Of a stretch of DNA of 64,000 nt, positions 35,742 through 44,781 are shown one piece after another. The translations under genes were made by a program, and so were the position numbers. The stretch's first letter is position 1. Each line of letters starts with the position of its first letter. Location: NCBI GenBank assembly GCA_902363335.1, contig CABIZV010000002.1, forward strand, positions 372,001 to 436,000, in the 5' to 3' direction. Below the pieces are notes generated by a model. The model worked only from the letters and a program-made list of their open reading frames with translations. It had not been told where the DNA came from and searched no databases. This DNA comes from Enterobacteriaceae bacterium (GTDB taxonomy: Bacteria; Pseudomonadota; Gammaproteobacteria; Enterobacterales; Enterobacteriaceae).

Positions 35742-36890
35742 TTACTCAGTAACGACCTCGTTGCCATTAACGATGGTCTTGATGATTTTAAAATCGTGGG
35801 TGAACGCAGTCAGGTTCGCCACTTTACCCGGAGCAATGCTGCCAAGCTTTTTATCGACGCCAATAGCGCGAGCAGGGTAGAGCGTTGCCATACGCAGCAC
35901 TTCGTCCAGCGCAATATTCGCGTGCTGGACCAGGTTACGAACCCCTTCGATCATCGTCAGGGATGAGCCGCTCAAGGTGCCGTTTTCATCAACGCACAGT
36001 CCATTACGGTAGTATATTGTTTTACCGGCAAAAATGAACTGATCAATATTGGCACCTGCGGGTGCGGTAGCGTCGGTAACCAGGCACAGCTTGTCGCCTT
36101 TTAAGCGCTTGGCGTTACGGATATTGATAAAGTCAACGTGCAGACCGTCGGCAATGATCCCGCAGTAGATTTCATTAGCGTCGAGGATGGCGCCGGTCAG
36201 ACCCGGTTCGCGGCCAGACATATACGGCATGGCGTTGAACAGATGGGTAGCGAAGGAGATCCCTGCGCGGAAACCAATACGTGCCTCTTTTGCCGTGGCG
36301 TTAGAGTGGCCCGCAGACACCACGATACCGGCATTGACCAGCGCGGTGATCACTTCCGGGGCAACCATTTCCGGCGCCAGAGTGACTTTGGTGATGACGT
36401 CCGCATTATCGCAAAGGAATTGCACCAGCTCAGCATCGGGTTTACGCACGAAGCTCGGGTTATGGGTGCCTTTTTTGACGATATTCAGCCATGGACCTTC
36501 AAGATGTAGACCCAGCGCCTGGTTTGGATGTTTCGCCAGATGCTCACGCATCACGCGCACGCCCTGCTTCATCAGGTCGTCACTGGTGGTGATGAGCGTT
36601 GGCAGGAAGTTGGTACAGCCTGATTTCTCGTTGGCTTTCTGCATGATTTCCAGCGTTTCAACGCTAACCGCTTCCGCTGTATCATTGAACTGTACGCCGC
36701 CACAGCCGTTAAGCTGAACGTCAATAAACCCCGGGGCGAGAATGGCGCCATTAACAGAACGCTGTTCGACGTTCGCGGGTACCTCAGCCAGTGGACAAAT
36801 ACGTTCAATCAGGCCATCGGCGACGATAATCGCATGGTCATCCAGAATTTCGTGACCGGTATAAATCCGGCCATGGGTTAATGCATACAT
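35742..36890 (-). CDS. nagA: N-acetylglucosamine-6-phosphate deacetylase NagA
   Basis: 382 residues (same as E. coli) of the amidohydrolase superfamily. The metal and substrate residues are seen in HLEGPWLN, SAGHSNAT and HLFNAMPYM. The catalytic Asp lies in LVTDATAPAG. It turns GlcNAc-6-P into GlcN-6-P and acetate. It lies between nagB (58 bp gap) and nagC. Confidence 0.97.
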   Translation of the reverse strand: MYALTHGRIYTGHEILDDHAIIVADGLIERICPLAEVPANVEQRSVNGAILAPGFIDVQLNGCGGVQFNDTAEAVSVETLEIMQKANEKSGCTNFLPTLITTSDDLMKQGVRVMREHLAKHPNQALGLHLEGPWLNIVKKGTHNPSFVRKPDAELVQFLCDNADVITKVTLAPEMVAPEVITALVNAGIVVSAGHSNATAKEARIGFRAGISFATHLFNAMPYMSGREPGLTGAILDANEIYCGIIADGLHVDFINIRNAKRLKGDKLCLVTDATAPAGANIDQFIFAGKTIYYRNGLCVDENGTLSGSSLTMIEGVRNLVQHANIALDEVLRMATLYPARAIGVDKKLGSIAPGKVANLTAFTHDFKIIKTIVNGNEVVTE

Positions 36891-36948
36891 TACGACCCCC
36901 GGTGTTCAAAATTGTTGTCCCACAGACCGGCTGCGGGACGGTAAGACA

Positions 36949-37749
36949 TTACAGACCTTTGATATTTTCCGCTTCGAGTTCGTGGAAATATTTCAGCGTC
37001 TTGACCTTCAACTCCATGGTGGAAGGTTCATCGCACACGATCAATGATTTCGGGTGCAGCTGCAGACAGGTAATGGTCCACATGTGGTTAACGTTACCTT
37101 CAACGGCCTGTTGCAGGGCCAGCGCCTTGGTTGCGCCCTGTACCAGAATCATCACTTCTTCAGCATCCAGCAGGGTGCCCACGCCGACGGTCAGCGCATA
37201 TTTCGGTACCTGCGCAACGTCGCCGTCGAAGAAACGTGAGTTGGCGACACGCGTTTCGTGCGTCAGCGTTTTAATGCGAGTACGTGATGAAAGCGACGAG
37301 GCCGGTTCGTTAAACGCGATATGACCATCATTGCCCACGCCGCCCATGAACAGATGAATCTTGCCGTAGGAGCGAATTTTTTCTTCGTAGCGACGACATT
37401 CTGCATCAACATCCGGTGCGTTACCATTCAGCAGGTTGATGTTTTCTGCCGGGATATCAATGTGGTCGAAGAAATTGCGGTGCATGAAGGTGTAGTAGCT
37501 TTCAGGATGATCTTTTGGCAGACCAACATATTCGTCCATGTTGAAGGTGACGACGTGTTTGAAGCTCACCTGGCCCGCTTTATGCATTGCAACCAGTTCT
37601 TTGTAGGTTGCCAGCGGAGTCCCCCCGGTCGGCAGTCCAAGAACAAATGGACGATCGGCGGTAGGTTTAAACGCGTTGATACGGTTAACGATGTGGCGAG
37701 CCGCCCATTTGCCGACTTGTTCAGCGTTAACTAGAGGAATCAGTCTCAT
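36949..37749 (-). CDS. nagB: Glucosamine-6-phosphate deaminase NagB
   Basis: 266 residues. The catalytic elements are DEYVGLPKDHPESY (Asp72) and GVGNDGHIAFNEP (Asp141/His143). It converts GlcN-6-P to fructose-6-P and ammonia and is allosterically activated by GlcNAc-6-P. It heads nagBACD and is divergent from nagE. Confidence 0.98.
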   Translation of the reverse strand: MRLIPLVNAEQVGKWAARHIVNRINAFKPTADRPFVLGLPTGGTPLATYKELVAMHKAGQVSFKHVVTFNMDEYVGLPKDHPESYYTFMHRNFFDHIDIPAENINLLNGNAPDVDAECRRYEEKIRSYGKIHLFMGGVGNDGHIAFNEPASSLSSRTRIKTLTHETRVANSRFFDGDVAQVPKYALTVGVGTLLDAEEVMILVQGATKALALQQAVEGNVNHMWTITCLQLHPKSLIVCDEPSTMELKVKTLKYFHELEAENIKGL

Positions 37750-37848
37750 TCTTCACCTCAATATGTAAAATGTAAGCAGTTGGCGGATGGCGTCTCTACG
37801 TAATCTTAAGCGTAACCCGTTTACATCAACAGGGAGCAATCCGTTTCG

Positions 37849-37867
37849 ATTTTTTGAATGATAAAAT
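37849..37867. promoter_or_regulatory. Probable nagB-side NagC operator
   Basis: This AT-rich imperfect palindrome (attttttgaatgataaaat) lies 100 bp upstream of nagB. NagC binds two sites in the nagB-nagE gap and loops the DNA. This is the best candidate for the nagB-side site, but it lacks the GCG core seen in the others, so the assignment is tentative. Confidence 0.4.
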
Positions 37868-37914
37868 AAGTTTTCATAGTTAGCCAGTGAAAGGGGATGG
37901 GGAGAACAATATTT

Positions 37915-37930
37915 GGTGACTTTTATCACA
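37915..37930. promoter_or_regulatory. CRP site in the nagB-nagE gap
   Basis: GGTGA-N6-TCACA matches nine of the ten conserved positions of the CRP consensus TGTGA-N6-TCACA. It lies between the two proposed NagC sites, where cAMP-CRP activation of both divergent promoters is known in E. coli. Confidence 0.75.
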
Positions 37931-37940
37931 AAAAATACGC

Positions 37941-37965
37941 GTTTAATTTGCGATACGAATTAAAC
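37941..37965. promoter_or_regulatory. nagE-side NagC operator
   Basis: The arms gtttaatt and aattaaac (37941-37948 and 37958-37965) surround a centre that forms the core TTTGCGATACGAA (37947-37959). The core TTYGCGnnnCGAA recurs twice upstream of chiP, another NagC target. Confidence 0.75.
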
Positions 37966-38089
37966 TTCCACACACTCATAATCCTGAAGAAGGGTGAGTA
38001 CAGTTTACAAGACATCGCAGTACCACGCTTTTTCGCACAATAAAAAATGGCTTAAATGAGCCGTATCGGGGTCTCGTAGGGGGAATAAG

Positions 38090-40036
38090 ATGAATATTTT
38101 AGGTTTTTTCCAGCGACTAGGTAGGGCATTACAGCTCCCTATCGCCGTGCTGCCGGTGGCGGCACTGTTGCTGCGATTCGGTCAGCCAGATTTACTGAAC
38201 GTTCCATTTATCGCCCAGGCGGGTGGATCTATCTTTGATAACCTGGCGCTGATTTTCGCCATTGGTGTGGCATCGAGCTGGTCTAAAGACAGCGCCGGTG
38301 CGGCAGCCCTGGCAGGCGCGGTAGGTTATTTCGTTCTGACCAAAGCAATGATTACCATCAACCCGGCCATCAATATGGGCGTGTTGGCGGGTATCATTAC
38401 CGGTCTGGTCGCCGGTGCGACTTACAACCGCTGGTCTGGCATCAAACTGCCTGACTTCCTGAGCTTCTTTGGCGGCAAACGCTTTGTGCCAATCGCTACA
38501 GGCTTCTTCTGTCTGGTGCTGGCAGCAATCTTTGGCTACGTGTGGCCACCGGTGCAGAACGCAATTCACGCGGGTGGTGAGTGGATCGTTGGCGCAGGCG
38601 CGCTGGGTTCCGGTATCTTCGGTTTCATCAACCGTCTGCTGATCCCAACCGGTCTGCATCAGGTTCTGAACACTATCGCCTGGTTCCAGATTGGTGAATT
38701 CACCAACGCGGCTGGCGCAGTCTTCCACGGTGATATCAACCGCTTCTACGCGGGTGACGGCACCGCGGGCATGTTCATGTCCGGCTTCTTCCCAATCATG
38801 ATGTTTGGTCTGCCGGGTGCAGCGCTGGCAATGTACTTCGCGGCACCGAAAGCGCGTCGTCCAATGGTCGGCGGTATGCTGCTGTCCGTTGCCATCACCG
38901 CGTTCCTGACCGGTGTTACCGAGCCGCTGGAATTCCTGTTCATGTTCCTGGCGCCGCTGCTATACCTCCTGCACGCGATTCTGACCGGGGTGAGTCTGTT
39001 CCTCGCGACCCTGCTGGGTATCCACGCTGGCTTCTCCTTCTCCGCGGGTGCGATTGACTACGTGTTGATGTACAGCCTGCCGGCAGCAAGTAAGAACGTC
39101 TGGATGCTGGTAGTAATGGGTCTGGTGTTCTTCGTGATTTACTTCGTGCTGTTCAGCGTGGTTATCCGCATGTTCAACCTGAAAACGCCGGGCCGTGAAG
39201 ATCAGGACGACAATGTGGTCACCAATGAAGCCAACAGCAATACCGAAGAAGGTCTGGCTCAGTTGGCCACCAACTACATCGCGGCGGTTGGCGGTACTGA
39301 CAACCTGAAAGCAATTGATGCCTGTATTACCCGTCTGCGTCTGACCGTTGGCGATTCCGCGAAGGTAAGCGATGCGATGTGTAAACGTCTGGGCGCTTCC
39401 GGTGTGGTGAAACTGAACAAACAAACCATTCAGGTCATTGTGGGTGCGAAAGCCGAATCTATCGGTGACGAAATGAAGAAAGTGGTTGCGCGTGGCCCGG
39501 TTGCCGCCGCAGCAGCAGAAAGCGCGCCGGTTGCGGCGACCGTGGCAAAACCACAGGCCGTAGCGAATGCCGCGACCGTTGAAACGCTGGTTTCACCGAT
39601 TACCGGTGACGTGGTGGCGCTGGAGCAGGTTCCTGATGAAGCCTTCGCCAGCAAAGCGGTCGGCGACGGTGTGGCGGTGAAACCAACGGATAAAACCGTC
39701 GTTTCTCCAGCCGCGGGGACGATTGTCAAAATCTTCAACACCAATCACGCATTCTGCCTTGAAACCACCAAAGGTGCGGAAATCGTTGTCCACATGGGTA
39801 TCGATACCGTCGCGCTGGACGGTAAAGGCTTTAAACGCCTGGTTGAAGAGGGCGCTGAAGTGGTGGCTGGTCAGCCAATCCTGGAAATGGATCTGGATTT
39901 CCTCAACGCTAACGCGCGCTCGATGATCAGTCCGGTCGTTTGCAGCAATAGCGATGATTTCGGCGCGCTGGTTATTAAAGCCGAAGGTCACGTGGTTGCC
40001 GGTCAAACACCGCTGTATGAGATTAAAGGCAAGTAA
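38090..40036 (+). CDS. nagE: PTS N-acetylglucosamine-specific EIICBA NagE
   Basis: 648 residues (as in E. coli). A membrane EIIC domain (about 1-370) is followed by EIIB with the phosphocysteine in AIDACITRLRLTV (near residue 412). EIIA has the phosphohistidine in EIVVHMGIDT (near 569). An Ala/Pro-rich linker (about 470-500) joins B and A. It imports GlcNAc as GlcNAc-6-P. It is divergent from nagB, and transcription ends at the hairpin near 40095. Confidence 0.98.
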   Translation: MNILGFFQRLGRALQLPIAVLPVAALLLRFGQPDLLNVPFIAQAGGSIFDNLALIFAIGVASSWSKDSAGAAALAGAVGYFVLTKAMITINPAINMGVLAGIITGLVAGATYNRWSGIKLPDFLSFFGGKRFVPIATGFFCLVLAAIFGYVWPPVQNAIHAGGEWIVGAGALGSGIFGFINRLLIPTGLHQVLNTIAWFQIGEFTNAAGAVFHGDINRFYAGDGTAGMFMSGFFPIMMFGLPGAALAMYFAAPKARRPMVGGMLLSVAITAFLTGVTEPLEFLFMFLAPLLYLLHAILTGVSLFLATLLGIHAGFSFSAGAIDYVLMYSLPAASKNVWMLVVMGLVFFVIYFVLFSVVIRMFNLKTPGREDQDDNVVTNEANSNTEEGLAQLATNYIAAVGGTDNLKAIDACITRLRLTVGDSAKVSDAMCKRLGASGVVKLNKQTIQVIVGAKAESIGDEMKKVVARGPVAAAAAESAPVAATVAKPQAVANAATVETLVSPITGDVVALEQVPDEAFASKAVGDGVAVKPTDKTVVSPAAGTIVKIFNTNHAFCLETTKGAEIVVHMGIDTVALDGKGFKRLVEEGAEVVAGQPILEMDLDFLNANARSMISPVVCSNSDDFGALVIKAEGHVVAGQTPLYEIKGK

Positions 40037-40043
40037 TCGCTCT

Positions 40044-40077
40044 AAGGCCGGATAAGGCGTAAGCGTCGCATCCGGTA
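40044..40077. repeat. REP element after nagE
   Basis: One classical REP (core gccggataaggcgtaagcgt, ending catccggta) starts 7 bp after the nagE stop codon and precedes the terminator. Confidence 0.8.
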
Positions 40078-40094
40078 AAATGAGATGAAGTAAA

Positions 40095-40128
40095 AGCGGC
40101 GGGGGATAATCCTCCGCCGCTTTTTTTT
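40095..40128 (+). terminator. Intrinsic terminator of nagE
   Basis: The stem agcggcggggga / tcctccgccgct with a 3-base loop is followed by eight T residues (40121-40128). Confidence 0.93.
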
Positions 40129-40248
40129 GCATCAATCTGGCCCAATATTTTCGTTTGATACGTATTTTGCGTAACTAAAGGTTGTCAGCCTGTCCGGCTT
40201 ATAAGATCATGTTCCGTTATACGTTGTTTACGCTTTGAGGAATCTACG

Positions 40249-41907
40249 ATGAGTGAGGCTGAAGCCCGCCCGACTAACTTTATTCGTCAGATCATTGATG
40301 AAGATCTGGCTACCGGTAAGCACAACACGGTGCATACCCGTTTTCCGCCAGAGCCGAATGGCTATCTGCACATCGGCCACGCGAAATCTATCTGCCTGAA
40401 CTTCGGTATCGCGCAAGACTACCAGGGCCAGTGCAACCTGCGTTTCGATGACACCAACCCGGTAAAAGAAGACATCGAATACGTTGAGTCCATCAAAAAC
40501 GACGTCGAGTGGTTAGGTTTTCACTGGTCTGGCAACGTTCGCTACTCCTCTGATTACTTCGATAAGCTTCATGCCTATGCGGTAGAGCTTATCAACAAAG
40601 GCCTGGCGTACGTCGATGAGCTGACGCCAGAGCAGATCCGCGAATATCGCGGCTCGCTGACCGCACCGGGTAAAAACAGCCCGTACCGCGATCGCAGCGT
40701 AGAAGAGAATCTGGCGCTGTTTGAAAAAATGCGTACCGGCGGCTTTGCGGAAGGTACTGCCTGTCTGCGCGCTAAAATCGATATGGCTTCGCCGTTTATC
40801 GTGATGCGCGATCCGGTGCTGTACCGTATTAAATTTGCCGATCACCACCAGACCGGCACCAAGTGGTGCATCTACCCGATGTACGACTTCACCCACTGCA
40901 TCAGCGATGCGCTGGAAGGCATTACGCATTCCCTGTGTACGCTGGAATTCCAGGACAACCGTCGTCTGTACGACTGGGTGCTGGATAACATCACCATTCC
41001 GGTTCACCCGCGTCAGTATGAGTTCTCGCGCCTGAATCTGGAATACACCGTGATGTCCAAGCGTAAGCTCAATCAGCTGGTGATGGAAAAGCACGTAGAA
41101 GGTTGGGACGATCCGCGTATGCCGACCATCTCTGGTCTGCGTCGTCGTGGCTACACCGCCGCGGCCATTCGCGAGTTCTGCAAACGCATCGGTGTGACCA
41201 AGCAGGACAACACCATTGAGATCGCTTCTCTGGAATCCTGCATTCGTGAAGATCTCAACGAAAACGCCCCGCGTGCGATGGCGGTAATCGATCCGGTTAA
41301 ACTGGTTATCGAAAACTACCCGCAGGGCGAAAGCGAGCTGGTTACTATGCCTAACCATCCGAACAAACCGGAAATGGGTAGCCGTGACGTGCCATTCAGC
41401 GCTGAGATTTGGATCGACCGTGCAGATTTCCGCGAAGAAGCGAACAAGCAGTACAAGCGTCTGGTGATGGGCAAAGAAGTGCGTCTGCGTAACGCCTACG
41501 TGGTGAAAGCAGAGCGTGTGGAAAAAGATGCCGAAGGCAATATCACCACCATCTTCTGTACCTATGACGCCGATACCCTGAGCAAAGATCCGGCCGATGG
41601 CCGTAAAGTGAAGGGCGTGATTCATTGGGTCAGTGCGGCACATGCGCTGCCGGTGGAAATTCGCCTGTACGACCGTCTGTTCAGCGTGCCAAACCCAGGT
41701 GCAGCAGAAGACTTCCTGACCGTGATGAACCCAGAATCACTGGTTATCAAGCAGGGCTATGCTGAGCCGTCTCTACAGGCCGCTGAAGCCGGTAAAGCGT
41801 TCCAGTTCGAGCGTGAGGGTTACTTCTGCCTCGATAGCCGCTACAGCACCGCTGATAAGCTGGTGTTTAACCGCACCGTTGGTTTACGTGACACCTGGGT
41901 CGGCTAA
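40249..41907 (+). CDS. glnS: Glutaminyl-tRNA synthetase
   Basis: 552 residues (E. coli 554). The class I motifs are PPEPNGYLHIGHAK (HIGH) and TVMSKRKLN (KMSKS-type). Two C-terminal beta-barrel domains recognise the anticodon. It charges tRNA-Gln, whose genes lie in the cluster at 26 kb. The protein ends RDTWVG, shorter than the RDTWAKVGE remembered for E. coli, so the last residues were trimmed or replaced. A terminator follows at 42015. Confidence 0.98.
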   Translation: MSEAEARPTNFIRQIIDEDLATGKHNTVHTRFPPEPNGYLHIGHAKSICLNFGIAQDYQGQCNLRFDDTNPVKEDIEYVESIKNDVEWLGFHWSGNVRYSSDYFDKLHAYAVELINKGLAYVDELTPEQIREYRGSLTAPGKNSPYRDRSVEENLALFEKMRTGGFAEGTACLRAKIDMASPFIVMRDPVLYRIKFADHHQTGTKWCIYPMYDFTHCISDALEGITHSLCTLEFQDNRRLYDWVLDNITIPVHPRQYEFSRLNLEYTVMSKRKLNQLVMEKHVEGWDDPRMPTISGLRRRGYTAAAIREFCKRIGVTKQDNTIEIASLESCIREDLNENAPRAMAVIDPVKLVIENYPQGESELVTMPNHPNKPEMGSRDVPFSAEIWIDRADFREEANKQYKRLVMGKEVRLRNAYVVKAERVEKDAEGNITTIFCTYDADTLSKDPADGRKVKGVIHWVSAAHALPVEIRLYDRLFSVPNPGAAEDFLTVMNPESLVIKQGYAEPSLQAAEAGKAFQFEREGYFCLDSRYSTADKLVFNRTVGLRDTWVG

Positions 41908-41913
41908 ATTCTT

Positions 41914-41978
41914 GTAGGCCGGATAAGGCAACGCCGCCATCCGGCAATCTGCCTGATGGCGCTTCGCCTATCAGGCAT
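41914..41978. repeat. Two REP elements after glnS
   Basis: A classical REP (41914-41945, core gccggataaggcaacgccgc) is followed by a half-type palindrome (41951-41976, gcctgatggc...gcctatcaggc). Confidence 0.85.
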
Positions 41979-42011
41979 TACAAAGTTTACGTGTCCACAG
42001 TAGCAACTTTA

Positions 42012-42038
42012 AGGCACCGCTTCGGCGGTGTTTTTTTT
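42012..42038 (+). terminator. Intrinsic terminator of glnS
   Basis: The stem caccgc-TTCG-gcggtg (42015-42030) with a stable tetraloop is followed by eight T residues. Confidence 0.93.
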
Positions 42039-42058
42039 GCTGTCAGAACCGCCCTAGA

Positions 42059-42071
42059 TTCGCGTAGCGAA
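42059..42071. promoter_or_regulatory. Distal NagC operator upstream of chiP
   Basis: TTCGCGTAGCGAA is a palindrome with the same TTYGCGnnnCGAA core as the nagE operator. It lies about 340 bp before chiP. Together with the site at 42281 it could support a NagC repression loop of about 222 bp. The gap 42072-42280 otherwise holds the chiP promoter and no gene. Confidence 0.65.
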
Positions 42072-42280
42072 TTAATATGAATTTCCTGCCTCTAAGACAT
42101 TCTTAATTTGTCACACTCTTGTTTTTTCTTTCCCTATGTAAACGGTCTCATTAACATTTCTTCCAGGCCCTGTAAGGGTTGACGGAGATAAATGTTAACA
42201 ACGCATTCCGTTACACATTGAAATCAAATATGTGCGCCTTGTCATAATCCTGCACTTTCATTGCGGAAAAGGATTGATAA

Positions 42281-42293
42281 TTCGCGTCGCGAA
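42281..42293. promoter_or_regulatory. Proximal NagC operator upstream of chiP
   Basis: TTCGCGTCGCGAA shares the operator core and lies about 115 bp before the chiP start codon, near where the promoter should be. Confidence 0.65.
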
Positions 42294-42389
42294 AAATAGT
42301 CTATCGGTGTAGCGAAACACCTTTTTTAAGAAGTTCATTTTTTTTAAAGTTTTTATTTTTTGCCTCTGCTTTGCAGCGGCATTTTAAAA

Positions 42390-42400
42390 GTCAAAGAGGA
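42390..42400 (+). promoter_or_regulatory. ChiX sRNA pairing site / chiP ribosome-binding site
   Basis: The leader sequence GTCAAAGAGGA is an exact complement of the seed UCCUCUUUGAC of the ChiX sRNA, as known from E. coli and Salmonella. The same bases contain the AGAGGA ribosome site seven bases before the chiP ATG, so pairing should block translation. Chitobiose relieves this through the chbBC decoy, elsewhere in the genome. Confidence 0.8.
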
Positions 42401-42407
42401 TATAACT

Positions 42408-43814
42408 ATGCGTACGTTTAGTGGCAAACGTAGTACGCTGGCGCTGGCTATCGCCGGTGTGACAGCACTGTCAGGCTTTGCAGTCGCTCCAGATGCGAAA
42501 GCAGAAGGCTTTATCGACGACTCCACGTTAACCGGCGGTATCTATTACTGGCAGCGTGAACGTGACCGTAAAGATGTCACCGATCACGACAAATATAAAA
42601 CCAACCTCTCGCATTCTACCTGGAACGCCAACCTCGACTTCCAGTCTGGTTATGCTGCCGATATGTTCGGTATTGATATTGCTGCGTTTACCGCGATTGA
42701 AATGAACGAAAGCGCGGAAAGCGGCCACCCGAACGAAATCGCGTTCTCCTCAAAAAATAAAGGCTACAGCGAAGATTACAGCGGTGATAAGAGCGGTATC
42801 AGCCTGTATAAAGCGGCCGCGAAATTTAAACTCGGCCCAACCTGGGCACGCGCGGGTTATATTCAGCCAACCGGTCAGACGCTGCTGGCGCCACACTGGA
42901 GCTTTATGCCGGGTACCTATCAGGGTGCTGAAGCCGGGGCAAACTTTGACTATGGCGATAATGGCGCACTGAGCTTCTCCTACATGTGGACCAATGAGTA
43001 CAAGGCGCCATGGCATCTGGAGATGGATAACTTCTATCAAAACGATAAGAAGACCAAGGTCGATTACCTGCACTCCATCGGTGCGAAATATGATTTTAAA
43101 AATGACCTGGTGCTGGAAGCGGCATTTGGTCAGGCAGAAGGCTATGTGGATCAGTACTTCGCGAAAGGGAGCTACAAGTTTGATATTCCTGGCGGCCCGC
43201 TGACCACCAGCTACCAATTCTACGGGACACGCGACAAAGTCAGCGATGGCGGCGTGAATGATATTTACGACGGCACCGCATGGCTGCAAGCGTTAACCTT
43301 TGGCTATAAGCTCAACGAAGTTTTCGACTTCCGTCTGGAAGGGACGTGGGTGAAAGCGGATGGTCAGCAGGGTTACTTCCTGCAGCGTATGACCCCGACC
43401 TACGCGTCTTCAAACGGTCGTCTGGATATCTGGTGGGATAACCGTTCTGACTTTAACGCCAACGGCGAAAAGGCAGTGTTCTTCGGTTCCATGTATGACC
43501 TGAAAAACTGGAACCTCCCAGGTTGGGCCATCGGTGCGTCTTACGTCTATGCATGGGATGCGAAACCAGCCACCTGGCAGATCAACCCAGATGCCTACTA
43601 CGACAAGAACAACACCATCAAAGAGTCTGCGTACAGCCTCGACATGATGTACACCGTTCAGGAAGGTCGTGCGAAGGGGACATTGTTCAAACTGCACTTC
43701 ACGCAATACGACAACCACTCCGATATCCCAAGCTGGGGCGGTGGTTACGGCAACATCTTCCAGGATGAGCGCGACGTGAAATTCATGATGATCGCACCGT
43801 TCACTATTTTCTGA
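42408..43814 (+). CDS. chiP: Chitoporin ChiP (outer membrane)
   Basis: 468 residues with a signal peptide (MRTFSGKRSTLALAIAGVTA...DAKA, about 32 residues). It is an OprD-family beta barrel ending in aromatic TIF. It passes chitobiose and longer chito-oligosaccharides. The ATG at 42408 follows AGAGGA; a start 16 codons up would remove the ribosome site. Regulation is by NagC (two palindromes upstream) and ChiX. It was formerly called ybfM. Confidence 0.95.
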   Translation: MRTFSGKRSTLALAIAGVTALSGFAVAPDAKAEGFIDDSTLTGGIYYWQRERDRKDVTDHDKYKTNLSHSTWNANLDFQSGYAADMFGIDIAAFTAIEMNESAESGHPNEIAFSSKNKGYSEDYSGDKSGISLYKAAAKFKLGPTWARAGYIQPTGQTLLAPHWSFMPGTYQGAEAGANFDYGDNGALSFSYMWTNEYKAPWHLEMDNFYQNDKKTKVDYLHSIGAKYDFKNDLVLEAAFGQAEGYVDQYFAKGSYKFDIPGGPLTTSYQFYGTRDKVSDGGVNDIYDGTAWLQALTFGYKLNEVFDFRLEGTWVKADGQQGYFLQRMTPTYASSNGRLDIWWDNRSDFNANGEKAVFFGSMYDLKNWNLPGWAIGASYVYAWDAKPATWQINPDAYYDKNNTIKESAYSLDMMYTVQEGRAKGTLFKLHFTQYDNHSDIPSWGGGYGNIFQDERDVKFMMIAPFTIF

Positions 43815-43864
43815 TGCTGGATGCGGCAGGGGGAAACCTCTGCCGCTGCTAAGAGGCCCGTCGT

Positions 43865-44206
43865 ATGAAAAAACTGATTATTGTCGCCTTAATGGCTACC
43901 GGCCTGACCGCCTGCGGGCAGTCAACTTCACCGGCACCGAAAGAAGATAGCAAACTCAAGGATGCCTACAGCGCCTGTATTAATACCGCGCAGGGGAATC
44001 CCGATAAAATTGAAGCCTGTCAGAGCGTGCTGAACGTCCTGCGTCAGGATAAGAAGCACGAACAATTTGCCAATCAGGAAAGCGTGCGCGTGCTGGATTA
44101 TCAGCAGTGCATTCAGGCCCGCAAAACGGGTAACGATCAGGCGGTTGCTGCCCGTTGTGATAAAATCTGGCAGGAAATTCGCAGCAATAATACGCCACAA
44201 AAATAA
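43865..44206 (+). CDS. chiQ: Chitosugar-induced lipoprotein ChiQ
   Basis: 113 residues. The lipobox LMATGLTACGQS places the lipidated Cys near residue 18. The mature part is small, with four further Cys (YSACINTAQG, EACQSV, YQQCIQ, ARCDKI). It is co-transcribed with chiP (50 bp gap that contains a small hairpin, gcggcaggg...cctctgccgc). Function is unknown beyond co-regulation with the chitoporin. Confidence 0.92.
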   Translation: MKKLIIVALMATGLTACGQSTSPAPKEDSKLKDAYSACINTAQGNPDKIEACQSVLNVLRQDKKHEQFANQESVRVLDYQQCIQARKTGNDQAVAARCDKIWQEIRSNNTPQK

Positions 44207-44229
44207 AATAAACCGAACGCTGATAACTG

Positions 44230-44258
44230 AAAAAACCGCTGCTTGCAGCGGTTTTTTT
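44230..44258 (+). terminator. Intrinsic terminator of chiPQ
   Basis: A stem aaaccgctgc / gcagcggttt is followed by T residues, 24 bp past the chiQ stop codon. Confidence 0.92.
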
Positions 44259-44281
44259 ATGGCGCCAGCCTAACGACAGGC

Positions 44282-44314
44282 AAAAAAAAACCAGCTCGCA
44301 ATGGCTGGCTTTTT
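44282..44314 (-). terminator. Intrinsic terminator of fur
   Basis: A short stem (ccagc / gctgg with extra A-T pairs) is followed on the minus strand by nine T residues (44282-44290). It lies 15 bp past the fur stop codon. Confidence 0.85.
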
Positions 44315-44328
44315 ACGAAAGCAGAAAA

Positions 44329-44781
44329 TTACTTTTCGATGATTTCGTGGGCGTTTTCATCTTCGCGGCAATCGCCTTCAGCGCAGTGACCGTAAAGATA
44401 AAGACTGTGGTTAGTTAAGCGGATGCCATGCTTGGTCGCGATTTCACGCTGACGCGCTTCAATGGAGTCGTCGCTAAACTCGATAACCTTGCCGCAGTCG
44501 AGGCAGATCAGGTGATCGTGGTGATGCTGCTGGGTCAGTTCGAAAACGGATTTGCCGCCTTCAAAATTGTGGCGTGTCACAATGCCGGCATCATCAAATT
44601 GGTTAAGAACACGGTAAACCGTGGCGAGGCCAATCTCTTCACCCATGTCGATCAGGCGTTTGTATAAGTCTTCCGCGCTGACATGGTGGTTATCAGGTTC
44701 CTGAAGAACTTCGAGAATCTTCAACCGTGGAAGTGTGACTTTCAGGCCAGCCTTCTTTAGTGCGGTATTATTGTCAGTCAT
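44329..44781 (-). CDS. fur: Ferric uptake regulator Fur
   Basis: 150 residues (E. coli 148). The winged-helix DNA-binding half (about 1-83) is followed by the metal/dimer half with HHHDHLICLDCGKVIEF and the Cys pair near HCAEGDCRED. Fur-Fe2+ represses iron uptake genes. It is preceded by uof, whose stop overlaps the fur start (ATG AC TGA), so fur translation is coupled to uof. That is the route by which RyhB sRNA lowers Fur in E. coli. Confidence 0.97.
   Translation of the reverse strand: MTDNNTALKKAGLKVTLPRLKILEVLQEPDNHHVSAEDLYKRLIDMGEEIGLATVYRVLNQFDDAGIVTRHNFEGGKSVFELTQQHHHDHLICLDCGKVIEFSDDSIEARQREIATKHGIRLTNHSLYLYGHCAEGDCREDENAHEIIEK

Noticed and set aside
40513..41643. Open frame of 376 codons antisense to glnS
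   Set aside because: It is a His-rich shadow typical of antisense frames in highly expressed genes; glnS is certain.
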